Positions 23,649 to 37,000 of a DNA stretch of 64,000 nucleotides are shown piece by piece (within the stretch, counting starts at the first letter, position 1; every line of letters starts with the position of its first letter). The translations under genes and the position numbers were made by a program. Under the pieces are notes generated by a model that did no database searches, had not been told where the DNA came from, and saw only the letters and a list, made by a program, of their open reading frames with translations. Origin of the DNA: Limanda limanda (Eukaryota > Chordata > Actinopteri > Pleuronectiformes > Pleuronectidae); the NCBI RefSeq assembly GCF_963576545.1, contig NC_083648.1:23843042-23907041 (forward strand), in the 5' to 3' direction.

Positions 23649-26600
23649 CTGTCTCTGATGAACGAAGACACAGCATCATAATTACATTTGCTACAATATA
23701 GTATAGTAATAAATAAAGAAGTATTTTTTCAGAGCAATGGCCCAGATTCCATGTTTTTATTTGTTTCCTTTTTTGATGTTAAAAAAATACAAAAGTTTAG
23801 TACTTTTACAAGAGTCGTTAGAGGGGAAAACGTAGACGTATGATTCTTGCTCAAGAATGACTTAATTTGTGATCTTGATTTAATATATTTTTTTGGCCTG
23901 ACACACACAAAGAATAATGCAATAAATGCTCTCTCCCTGCAGTCCAGATAGAAGGATTTACAATCACAGTGTAAAGCCACAATTTGTGTGGCTTTTACAT
24001 GTTGAAGGAGGACACACAAAAACCTCTCTAAATCACCATCCCCTTTCTATTCATGTTGAGTTTCACATCTTTATGTTATGAGTTCCATTTTTAGCATAGC
24101 ATAGCATTTTTAGCAAAGCTTTCTAATTATGCTTGTGTTACTGAAGAATGGGCATTTTCATAGAAATGGGACAGCAGTGGTAATGAATTATTTGTGATTA
24201 TTAATCATTCCATAATTGTGACAGGATAAGTATTGATCTAAAGCTGATTGATGAGCTATCCTCTGTAAAGCAGAGATTCCACCTTTAGACAAATCATGGA
24301 ATGATGCAGTTGTCTTCAGGATAAACCCGTATGTCTTTCAAAGGTTTATGTTTTTTTAATCCACTGCCACTAAACCCCCTCCTTGTTGTCCTCATACATT
24401 AACATGGGTTTTCACTTTCACCATGAGCTGCCATATTGTGCTGTTATTAACTCTAATGATCACAGTGTGTGTTAAATATATTGAAACTCATATATGTGTC
24501 ATTACTTCAAACACTGAGGGACACTTCAATTTGAAAGAAAAATATATTTAGATAGTGAGTGTTTAAAATCTCTTAGGCGCCTTGTCCCCTTTGACTTCGT
24601 AAACCAGTACACAGCTCCTTCTACTCTCAGATCCGCATATCAGCTGTTGGTCTTGGTTCCCCGGTTAACACATGAAACAGACTCTGGAATAAGCTTCCAC
24701 TGAGAATAAGACAAGCTACCTCAGTGTCCTCCTATAAAGACTCATTTTTATAAAATGGATTTTATCTTTGTGTATCTAATTTTTCTGTTTTCTGTTTGTA
24801 AAGTACTTTGGTATTAATATTATTGTTATTATTATCATATCACATCTGTTTGAGCTGTAGCATGAAGACAGGTCATTTTTTTGTTTAGATCAAACTATTG
24901 GTGCTTATGCGTACCTGCATGTGTGGGGGTCCCAGCTCTGGAGCTGGAGGTTGGATGTAAAGCCTCGGTGGGAGGGAGTGTGTGGGCCTACGGGGGTGTG
25001 GCAAGCGGGGTGTAAGGGAGGAGTAGGAGGGTGAGGATATAGAGGAGGAAATTGGGGGGAGGTGTACAAGGTCTCGGACAGGGTCAGACTCTGATGTGGC
25101 GCTGCTGCTGCCTTCACCTGGAAGATAACGAGAGACTCACATGAGCTTATTTCAAAATGAAGGAAGATTAAATGAAATCCACAAACTACAGGTGTTGCTC
25201 ACTGCTCTGCGGCGGCTCAGAGGCATGCTGGGAGTCTGACGACGCTCCACCCACATCCTCCTCAGCGTTGGTGGCTTCTGATGGATCTTCCTCCTCTCCC
25301 TCGTCTTCAGCCCCGCTCCTCTCATTACTTTCATCTCCTCCCCTCATCTCACCATCACCAGCATCATCCTCATCTTCATCGTCCTCTTCTTCCTCCTTAT
25401 ACTGAGGCAGCCACAGAATGCTTGGTTATTTACTGACAATGGATATAGAATGAAAACATTTTTTGCAAGTAAGAAGGCAGCACCTCATCTCCTTCCTCTT
25501 CCTCCTCATCCTCTTCGTCCTCCTGCTTCTCCTCCCCATCTTTGCTCTCTCGGCTTTCACTGTCTGTGTCGATCACAATGACATCTCGGATTATAGTGGA
25601 GCCCTGAGACGACATTTGGTAAGAGGGGACAGACTGGGACACGCCTTCTTCTTCAATGTCCTCCTCATCTTCTGCTAAAATGGGGAAACCCTCTTCTGGA
25701 AGCTCCTGCACAACAAATAAACATTCATCATCAGGTTCTTTAGAACACTGTAGGTGGTAATAAAAAACAATCATCATTTCAGCATTTTTTTTCCAGATCC
25801 ACGCTAGTCAAACTCTACATTAACTATTAGCATTTCTATTTCAACAGTGCAATGAAAAACAGTATATTTGTTGATCCATTAGTGTCTGACCTGACTGTCA
25901 TCTGGGGAATCCTGTTGTTCCCCCTCATCCCTCAGTTCTCCTTCCATCTCCTCATCACCTTCCATCTGAAACACAAAACGTTACACAGCTGTAATTTAAC
26001 ATGTAGAAATAAATCTAATTAATGACAAAAACAGTGATGATTGCCAAACCAACTGTTAAAAAAGCCAAACAACTCTCTGTAGACATCTGAGATAAAAATG
26101 GGACTAAAAGGGTAGATCACGGGTCAAAGCGAGGGTCTAAAAATATTACTGAAGCTCTGTTCTGCGTTCAGTGGAGAACAGTTGTATCAATAATTGCGAT
26201 ATGGACTCTTTGAATTAACTCGCACAAACTGAGTAACTGGGCAAGAACATCCCTGCAGAACCTGCCTGAGGCATGCCAATCTCCTGTTGTCTATTTATCG
26301 TGAATTTATGAACCACTGTATATAACATTGAAATGAAGGCTCTCAGTTTTACTGTGTGTGTTCAAAGGTGTAGCCAACGTGATGTGTGAGACATAAATAT
26401 ATGTGAGAAAATATGTATTTTAAAAAACTTTCTAATATGAAAATCTGGTAAAAAATTTAATTTCCAGCTTCTGTCTTTCAGCTCCTCCAGAACTTTGCAG
26501 CTGACAGGAGAGCTGGCAGATGGGGATAAAGGTTCAATTGGATTTAAAATATGGAGAATCATGCAAAGATTAAGCACAGCTTGCATCCAATGTAAATTTT

Positions 26601-27982
26601 GGGTCAATATTAGAAACTGGCAATGTTCTGTGTTTATATTTTTAGCATCAAGTGTCAACCTGTTATTATACCATGAGGATGTTAAGGTGTGGTGAAGAAC
26701 TTTTGTATTTAGTAAGGGAGCAGCCAATCAGAGCCCTTTTCATTGATTTGCTTACTTTCATTTTTGCAATGTATTAGTTGTAGTTGCAGGGGAAAATGAA
26801 CAGGAGAGAAACAACGCAATAGATAATATAACGAGTTGGCAACCTGCAACCTATTCATGCAGCCTTTAATACATTAGGGAATTGAAAGCCATCAATGAAG
26901 AAGCCTTTGAGAATGCAATTGGTCGACTTTCCCCTCTTTGTATTTGTGTTTACCTCCAGTGCTATTGATGGTTTTAGTCGTAGTTTTTTAGTGGTTGGTG
27001 ATGTGTGGGAACTCTCAGGTCTGCTCTCCTCTTCTTCCTCCTCCTGCTGCTGCTCCTCCTCTTCCTCCTCTCTGGCTCGCTTTGAACCTGATTTGGTCAC
27101 ACCAAACACACAAACACACATACACAGAGGATATCAGTTAGCATAACGTTTACTCAAAGCGTACATTCAGCAGGAGGCAGAAAAGCCAGATTTCAAAACT
27201 TTGAAATTTTGAATGCAGTGACTTTTAATCATATGGGTTTGGACATGGTTCTCTTTACCTGCACCAATCAGAGAAGAGGATGTGGATGGTCGCTCTGTGT
27301 CCATGCTGGACCCTGCTTCCTGACTGGCTGCCTGCTGCTGAGTTGGCTGGACAAAAGCTGTGGCTTGTAAGCTGGTTGGTTGAGTTATAGAGGTGGGTGC
27401 GCTCACCAGACTGGAGGTGGTGGAGTGTACAGCCACTCCTGTACTAATTAGCACTATATAGACAGACATTACAGTCAGTCACATCACATACATAATTTCA
27501 CAACTGATAAGGATTTCTATCAAGACTGTGTATTTTATCTTGTTATGTAAAGCACTATGTAACTATGTTTGAAAAGTGCAGTGCAAGTAAAGTTATACTA
27601 TATTTAGTCTTTCTCTCACCCTCTTGACTGTCACTTTGTGTGGTTGGCATGACGGTGGCGGTAGGTGTCGGGATTGGGATGGTTGCCGGGGTAACCATAG
27701 GCCGGATACTGGCCCGGGGTGTGGCCTTGCTACCAGGGGAGGGGCTGGGCTTGTTGCCAGGAGATGGAGTACTTGGGGTTGGGCGGATGTTAGCAGTGGG
27801 AGGATCAGACAGACTAGAGCTGATGGAGAAACAGTGAAGTTAATATCACAATTAATTTTTTGTTTGTTCAATAGATGAATTGGGTTTCTGGCTGGTTACA
27901 AACACTGAATAAAATATGAGAAGTGCTATATAAAGCAACCATGAAAAAGCCTATTTACATCATTCAAAACAGACTGAAGTTT

Positions 27983-28069
<87 letters not shown>

Positions 28070-31000
28070 TCTCCATTAGTTACCCTCCTCTGTCTTGGGC
28101 TGGACTCTTCAAAGATATCTGTCTCTGGTCTGCGGATCTCGGCTGATCCACCACCTTAGTACAGATACAAAAAGGTAATAACTGAAAAACACAACACAAA
28201 TATGACACAGAAGACTAATTTGAATGACTACTCATCATCACCATGCATTTAAAAATATTGCATGCGAGAGCCAACTGTGACAACACAACTACTTGAGGCA
28301 TGGTGACTGTGCAGTCTACTCCTTTAACGACAGGTGTTGCTGAGAAATTATATAATCTCAGCACTGGAAAAAGCCAGAGAAGAATATGAGGAAATTAACA
28401 ATTTTTGCGCTGGCTTGTTTCCTCTAGGAGCACTGCTTTAGGTTTGTGGGTGTTTATTTGCAAAACAGCACAATCTCCCGTCAGGAGCCATCTGGGAATC
28501 TCTATGATCCAACATTAATGAGAGTTCACAGAGATGTCTACAGGAACGGACTTGTTTGCAGGTTCTTGGCTGTGGTTCAATCGAGGCCACTCATGTCGAG
28601 CTAAAAGACGTGGGCCTGTAACAACACAGTGCGGCAGCAGAATATATGACTTTCTGGCACACACTGCCCATGCACCGTTATGCATGTACCTTAGAGCCAC
28701 TCTGGTCCTGTGGCTCCTCTCTGGGCTCAGACTGTGACTGTGTCTCCCTCAGTTCTCTCAGCTCTCTGTCCAGGCGAAAAAGTCGACCTTCGTACTGAGA
28801 CTTGAGGGCGTTTACTCTCCCCTCCAGCTCCTCCTTGTTCTGTTTCAGTTCTTCTGTCTCCTTACTGAGCTGCTCTTTGGCATCTAAATGTACATGCAGA
28901 GGAAACAAATCCAAATCACTCTTAAACCAGTCAAACAGATTAGCTTCTTAGTACTTGTTTGTTGTATTAATGTTTTCAATTCAATGTCGGTGACTGGGCA
29001 AGTGCAGGTGAAACTGACTGATGAGCTGGCTGATTTTGGTCTTAGCTCCCATGAAGGCCTTCTTGGTCTTTTCTTCTTTATCAGAAATCTGCTGTCTCAG
29101 CTGCTCCTCTTTGTTCTTACAGTCCAAAAGCTGTAGGAAAAAATATAACATTATCAGTGCTGCTATTAAAGGGATTTCAAAGTGGTGAATACCATTACTA
29201 GGGCTTGAAAAATACATAAGGGTCTTTGAAAAACTTTATTTTTCCAAATGTTTTATTAGTTTATCATATGCTATGGATACACAGCCAGCCTTATTGGTCT
29301 GTTATCAGACTTAACATTGTTATTGTTCTGTAAACTGGTTACGAATAATGTATTTTCCCACCACCATCTTAACTTCAATTTGCTTCAATTTCCAAACCCA
29401 CAAATCCCTTGGCATTTATCTTAGTTAAAGGTGCAGTATGTAAGATTTATTTGAAAGATATCTATTGGCAGAAATTGAATGTATAAAATACTCCTAGTGC
29501 TGTTTTCATTGGTGTGTTTCATTTAAATGATAAGAATTGTTGTTGTTTTTTACCTAGAATGGGCCCTTTATATTTAAAGACTTTATATTTACATCAGGAG
29601 AGGGTCCTCTGTACAGAGGCTGACATGTTATACACAGTAGCCCAAACAAAGTAAACACCTTTAAAGTTGTTATGACAACTGAAGGTTTCCATAGGTTCTC
29701 TTCCATGGTTGGAAGGGGAGATGAGGTGAGGGGTATTCAGCTGCAACATGAAACTTCACCACTAGATGTCCGTGAATACTAAACAATACAGATTCTATAC
29801 TATGAACCTCTAATGTTATTGAGGTCAAATTAAATCTACAATGTCTTTAGCAGATAAGTATGAGTATAAGCTAACTTTTAAAAGTACCTCTTGTCTGAGT
29901 TTAGCAACCTCCTCTTGTTGAGCCTTGTTGGTGTCACCAGCTGTGTTTGCATCACTGGCCTGGAAACTCTTGGCCTGTGTGGCTTGAGTAGCTTCATTGG
30001 CCTGGTTAGCTTCATTCAGCTGCTCCTGCAGACGCTTGATGTCTGCTTCACGCTCACCAACAGTCTGGTACAGAGGAATATTAAGGTAGGGCAAACACAT
30101 TTTGTGAAAGCACAAGGGCAAGGATGGAACAATAAAAAGAGAATGAGGGGAAGATAGAGGAGTAGGAGGAAATATGGAGAAAATTGATTTAAGAAAAGAT
30201 AAGGAAGTACAGATTGTATGCGTATATATATATATATAAATAAACAAACATAATTCTATGTGAATAGCAATGTCAAACTATTACCTCACAGCCTTTTCCT
30301 ATATACAATGACATTACTAAAAGCTATGTTATATGTAATTACATAATTTTTATAAAAGGAAAAAACAAGATTTGCTGAAGTTCTTATTAACACCTGATCA
30401 GTCATCACACCACAGTAGCTGTAAATTGCTAATTCTAGCTAAAACAACCAACCTTCTGCAAACTGTCCAGCTGTCCCTGCAGTTCAGTCGCCTGGTTGGA
30501 GGGGAGCACACATTTAGAAACTGTACAAAATAAATATAACATTTTAACAGAAACATTTCTAAAAATTTAAAATATTATGTAGACAATGTGGGTCCTTTAG
30601 TTTACCACTTTAGATCAACATGAAATTGGATGAAAGGAATAAACCGCAAAAGTAATGAAATTCCATCAGCTTCAGCTTTGCGAGTACTACTACAAGCTAC
30701 TCTCAAGATCTGAAGAAGCCAAAACAAATACATCTTACATCCCTGAAAATTTGGCCTCGAATCAAAGTCTTTCTTTAAGATGTTAAAAAAACCATATCAA
30801 GGTACATCAAAAACATCTTTAGGTATTATTAATTGAGAATTTCATCTATAAAATATAAACAATATTAACAAAAACGACCAACAACGGTGTGATTCAAACA
30901 ACATATTTTTCTCTAGTTGAGTTGCAAATGAAAAAGGGTAAATCTGATTATGATAAACCCAAAACTGTATTCCTATTAAACAGGAATAATGCATTCTCTT

Positions 31001-34000
31001 CATCACGCATAGTTAAAAGCTTATTGACAAAATAAGCTTGTCAGGGAGGGAATGGTTCTAACCTTGCCCTCTGATTGGCTTAGAGTGGTCTTGAGATTGC
31101 CGACTTCCTGGTTGTGGCTTTGTTGATTGGTTTGATGAGTCTGTTGCTGCTCCTTCTGACTGGCGAGGCTCTGCTGGAGCGCTTCTTTCCCCTGCTGCAG
31201 CTCCTTCTGGAGCAGCTGATTCTGACTCTGACGGGCCTGGGCTTGAGTTTGAGCTGATTTTAACTGGTTTTGTACCTGTGATTTTAAAAGACAGTAAGGC
31301 TAGTTATTAACGGGTGTTTTACTTTTGGTTCTGGAGTTACAGGCATTCATGCCAATGAGGATCAACAATAAAAACAATTAAAATGTCAATTATGTATCAA
31401 GAAAGACAGTGTGTATAATTATACAAGATGAAATTGCAAGATGGCCGTGCTGCTCACCTGCTGGGTGTGGGTCTTGGCTTGTTGAAGCTCTTTCTGACTC
31501 TGGGTCAGCTGGTTCTGATTCTGCTGCAGCTGAGACTGGGTCTGCGACAACTGGGACTGCAACTATAAAAGCAAAGAGGTGACAAAAATAACGTATTGTT
31601 GTAAATGGTTTCAACAAAAACTCAACAACGTATCTCGTCACAACTTGAAAAAATCAAATACAGAAGTCAGTACCTGTGTGAGTTGGTTCTGGTTCTTTGT
31701 AATCTGGTTTTGAACCTCCTGGGACTTTTCCTTGGTCTTCTGGTTTTCCTTTTGCGCCTCCTCCAGCTCTTGCAGGGCCTTGTGGGTCTGGACACACAAA
31801 AATGTTTTTAGAACCCTTTCTCTGGTTTAAAGGACTGAAGAAATGTGTTTACGCAGACTACTGGAAAACCTTTTTTTATATGTGTCAGATCATAAGTCAA
31901 GTATTTATTGTTTTTTTGGATGACCAATAATGCTATAAATGCATTGTGAGTGTTGCTGCTTTGATGTGAACACATTTTGCAGCCAAAGAGTTTCTCTCAC
32001 GACTGCCAACTTTCATCTTAGATCTGAATTGTAAAATGGCCTTTACTGTATTTTAACCAGGAAAGACAATGAATTAAATTTTTGATGGATGTGGTCGCTG
32101 CAACTGCAAAAAAAATTAATGAGGGTGCTCTATGATTCTATGTTGGGCTAAAAAAGGTCTATCTTCCTGCTCACCTCTTGCTGTTTCTTCTGCACATCTT
32201 CTTTCAGTGTTTTCAGCTCATCTCTGGCCTTATTGAGCTCCTCCTGGGCTTTGGCCAGCTCCTGCTGCACCTCCTGACTAGGGCCTGCCTCGCTCCCTGC
32301 TATAGAGGCTGTTTCCGCAACCAGCTGGAACACACAGACATTCACACATAGACGCAAAGATATTCAGTTTTCTTATTCATATCCCCTCTCATCTGGCTGT
32401 TAACTTAAGCCTTGATCCAAACCATATTCCAACCTTGTCATGCTGGACTTTGAGCTCATCATACTGCGTCTTGTAGCGTCGTCCGATCTTCTTCACCTGG
32501 GTGATGGTCTTGTTCTTCTCCAGGATCTCATTTTTTTTTGTTTCCAGGTCTTTCTTCAGATTTTCTTTCTCTGATATCTGTTGGGCCACAGAGTCTCTGA
32601 GGCCTTGCAGCTGAGACTGAGTTGAGTTACTGCTGGCACTGGATCTGAATCCCACATAATACTTTGAGTTAGGTTACACGTTACGATGCATTTGTAAAGA
32701 CTTTGCACATTCCCACATGTTTTTTCCCCCCCACAATCCACTTTATCAATGTACTGCTAGAGCTATGCCTACAACTGTTGAAGTTATTGTTACAGCCAGA
32801 TACATTTCACTGTTTCACAAGTTATTTAGTTCAAAAGAGGTGAATGGTGATTGATTCCCCTGTATTTTCAAAAGCTTAGGTTGGATCTAGGCTGATGTGT
32901 ATGTTTCACCTGGCCAGTTCAGTCTTCAGCTTGGCTGTCTCTTCAGCGAGATGTGCGATGCGTCTCTGCTGAGCTTCTCTCTCATTGGTCAGTTTTTGTT
33001 TCTCCTCAACATCTCCATCTTTCCGTTGGCTGGCCAGCAGCTGCAGAGGGACACACAGTCAAGTGTAAGTAAAACAGTTTCACATCACACAGAGACAAAC
33101 ACACAGACACACATCTCGATTACCTGTGCTTTGGCCTTCCAGTGTTTGAGATCTTCTTCCAGAAGCCTCTTATCAGCCTGCATGGAGCCATTTTTTTCTG
33201 ACAGCAGAGACAGAGAGTTGTGCAGTGGACTGATGTCTGACTGCAGCTTTGTCACCTGACAGACAGAGAAGATATTCTGTGAGGGCGGCTGCAGTCTGAC
33301 TCAATGGCTGATACAAAACAGCTTTCAGATGCATGGTGTGTAAAACGTTAACTTGGTGAAAACCGTGTTACTACAATTTGCACAAAAAGGATGTTTTAAT
33401 GAGCAACCAGCTTCTTATTGAAGCATCTTGATAAACAAGAGCCGTGTAAACAATGACACGAAAAGCAAGTTTATGGTCACCTGCTGCAGTTTGCAGGACT
33501 GTTGTGACTCGGGATCTTGTAGTGAAGATCTAGAGATTGTATCTATGGACACTGAATAAAAGACTATACATTGATCTTAGTTTGTGATTAAGAAATATAA
33601 CTATCTATAAAAAGGTGTGATGCTGTGAAAGTCAACTGAAGTCTGTACCCTGCTGAGCAGTTAACATAAACTCACCAGCCTTGTATACATCAGACTGGTG
33701 CTTTTAAGTAGTGCAAATTTTGATTTTTGCGCGATTTTTTGCACATACATTCAGAGTTAACAATGATAGGGACACAAAACAAACAAAGGCATTCAAAAAC
33801 TTGGATCATACTTTAGCCTGCGCTTGTTGCAGCTCCTGCTGCATCTTATCTCTGTTCATTTTCAGCATCCTGTTGTTTTCTTGTAGAGCACTGATAGTGC
33901 TCATCTTCTTCAGTTGCTCTTCTTGCTGGACCAGAGTCTTAGCTGTAGCCTGAGGACCAGAAGCAAACCAATTATAATCCACAATATATATTTTTTTTAA

Positions 34001-37000
34001 GGCAATTCCCTCCTTCACAGCCTGAAACAGGGACAGTTCCTACAGTCACGCAGTCAATAGTGGAAATATTTACATAAATGCGTAGATAATGAGTATAACA
34101 TGTCTTACTTTAGTTGTAAACTTCTGTACACAAGATGAGAAAGTCCTCTCAATTTCAAAGAAGCCCAACAAATTCCAGGTACATCAGGTGTCAGATGCCA
34201 AATTCTAAATTCACCTTCACACTTCCTCCAGTCGTCCATCCCTCCATCCTTCATTTTCCTACCTGCATTTTCTGCCTCTCAGCATTCAGGGTGTCCTGTA
34301 GCTCCTTAAGTTCTCTGTCTTGGTGTTCCACTCGCTGTTTGTAGCGAAGGGTTTCTCCTTCTGACACCTCAAATCGAGCCACAGCTATCTGGTTCTCCTG
34401 CCGCACAAACCTATATGACAAGCAAAGGTTTTAACTCAGTCTCACGTAAGTCAATGAATGGAAGCTGCAATGATCCTTATGGAGAGTAAAGGCTCCAGTA
34501 TGCTTCTACGTATCCGTTTCTCGGAGAGGTCTCCACGGGGGGAAGAGTCTCTTTGATTTTTACCTCTCCGACCACTGTACGTTGAAAAAAATTCACCGCC
34601 AAACCCATAAGTGGCGCAACGGAAGACGAGCTCAGAGAAGCCTACCCCAATTTTGGGAAGAAGTCCACGTGTGTCTGTTTATCTCTGTGGCTCGCCTCCC
34701 ACACACTGAACCATGGCAACTAACAGAACTAAATAAAGTGACACCCAGCGGGTCAAGATGCTGATGTTATCGTTTCTTAGCGCAGCGGTTCCCAGGTCTT
34801 GTTTCCGAACTGTGTTGCTAATTCCACAGCTTGAAGTTCCGTGTAGCTTGAAGCTACATGGAGCTAGCTAGCTCCCCTCCCAGCTAGCTTCCCCCCAGCT
34901 TCCACACACAGTCAGCAGGGACTCCCGACACTAACTACTACCCAGTGTTTGCTTCTAACCTGGCGGTATTATAGAAACAGTGTCATGATAGAAGTGGAAT
35001 TTAAGTCGTGACGGCAGGTTTTTGCACTGTTACCACCGCAGTTAGCATGGTTGCTAGCCCGCTAGCCTAGCCTGCTAGCGCCGTTATGAAAGCTCGTTAT
35101 AACCGTATGTGACCGTGCACACATGCCGTCAGTGCTCTAACGAGCCACCGTCAGCCGGAAAATTCCGCTGGCTTAACACACACGTAACATTAATCGTAGA
35201 ATCGTAGTTGTGTTTGGGTTTGATGTGACACAGGGAAGGAAACAGGAAGTTTGAGGTCCGGATATGACGTCGTAGGGAAATGACGTCGTAGGGAAATGAT
35301 GTCGTTCGCGGACCAATCACAGCCAAGAGCTGTCCGTGGGTTCTCCGACATGAAGACGGACAGATAGAAAAATCAGAGGTGTACGAAAAGCTCTCCGAGG
35401 CGCTCGGAGAGGGCGTTCCACGACGGATAGGGCGGTCTTATCTGTCCGTTTTAGAAAAGACGTACAAGCATAAATTGGCCTTAAGGGTTTACTTATTTTG
35501 GCCTTAATTTCTACAAAATTCTATGATGTTTGGGTCAACAACCTCAAGCCCTTTGGCGTTAATGAGAACACACAGTCCGGTGGTGTTGCGGTATCACCTG
35601 AGTATTTCTATAATCTGTTCAGTGGTCTTTCCTTCCTCACTGAATGACAGGTCGAGCTGCTGCTGCTGCTGACGACTCTTGGAGGCCATGTCATCCATCT
35701 GTTGGTGCAAGAGAACATTCTGCTTCCCCAGCTCCTCACAGCGCCTACTCTGAGTAGACAGGTCATCCTGAAGAAGAGTCAGAGGTTAGCATTCGAATTA
35801 GATTACAAACACAATCTTCTAAATTATTATTTTTTTCCTTCATTAATCACATTCACTGACAAACTTTATGTAGAACTTGAAGTTTTAATTAAAATGTCCA
35901 TAGAATTTTATTTATTGGATATAATAGATCAATAACAGTGCGATTGGACTCAGGGATGCCTGTACATCTTTTTCTCTCTCAACTCTCTTGGGTTCATCAA
36001 CATACCTTCAGCTGTTTCTCCAGTGTGTTCAATGCAGCAGTTTTCTCCTGCAGGAGGGAGGACGTCTTATTTATTTGCTCCTCTAACTCCCTCTTCTGTG
36101 CCACATCTTGTTGTATTCTTTTCTTGAGCGCCTGCAGAGCCTCCACATCAGCAGCATGAAGCATCAACTCCCGCTCATACTTAGACTGCGCCTCACTGGC
36201 AAGCTTAGTCTGAAAGGAGGACATAGAACAGCTGAGTGACTGAGTCAAAGACAGTGAGGAGAGATCTGTTGTGAAAAAAACTGTGTGTTTGATTTTTTTA
36301 AATCCCACACAGGCTAACACAGCATGTCAAATATGATGCTCCGTTTAAACTCAGGACAATACAAATACATAAAATGAGACCTTTAAGCAGAGTAACTGTG
36401 TGTGTGTCTGCGTGCGTGCGTGTGTGCATGCACGTGTGTTCATGAACCTGCAGCAGACTGTCTTGTGTGGCCTTCTGCTCCTGTGTAAGAGAAGCAGCTG
36501 CTCTCTCCAGCGCCTCCTGCTGTTCCGTCTGACTGGTCTTCAGACTGCGCTGCAGCTCACCTACCTGGACAAGACAGCAAGGAAAATATCTATAGACACT
36601 CTGGCCCTGTACACCAGCTCTAAGTACAGGTGTGATTGGATCGCACCAGACCATATTCGAAGGTGGTCTGGGCCATGTGTCCACATTCTTTTAGCAGTGT
36701 GAATGCGAATGGGTCCTTGGTCACATATGAAGGACAGACTACTCAGCTGATGCCCTCTGACCAGCTACAGTCTTCCTGTAGTCTGTGGCCATATGCTGAT
36801 TTGTTTGTGGCCTTTGACAAAATACCAACACGGACCACGACACCATGACTGATTCTTTTCTTAAATTGGTGAAATCTTGCAGCCGCTAGAAAATCATTCA
36901 GCACCTCCTGACTCCTCTCGCTCTCATGCCGACACCGGCACAAACCAAAAGTGACATCCAACACATCAGACTGAATCAAAACAACATTGTCTGGTCTTAA

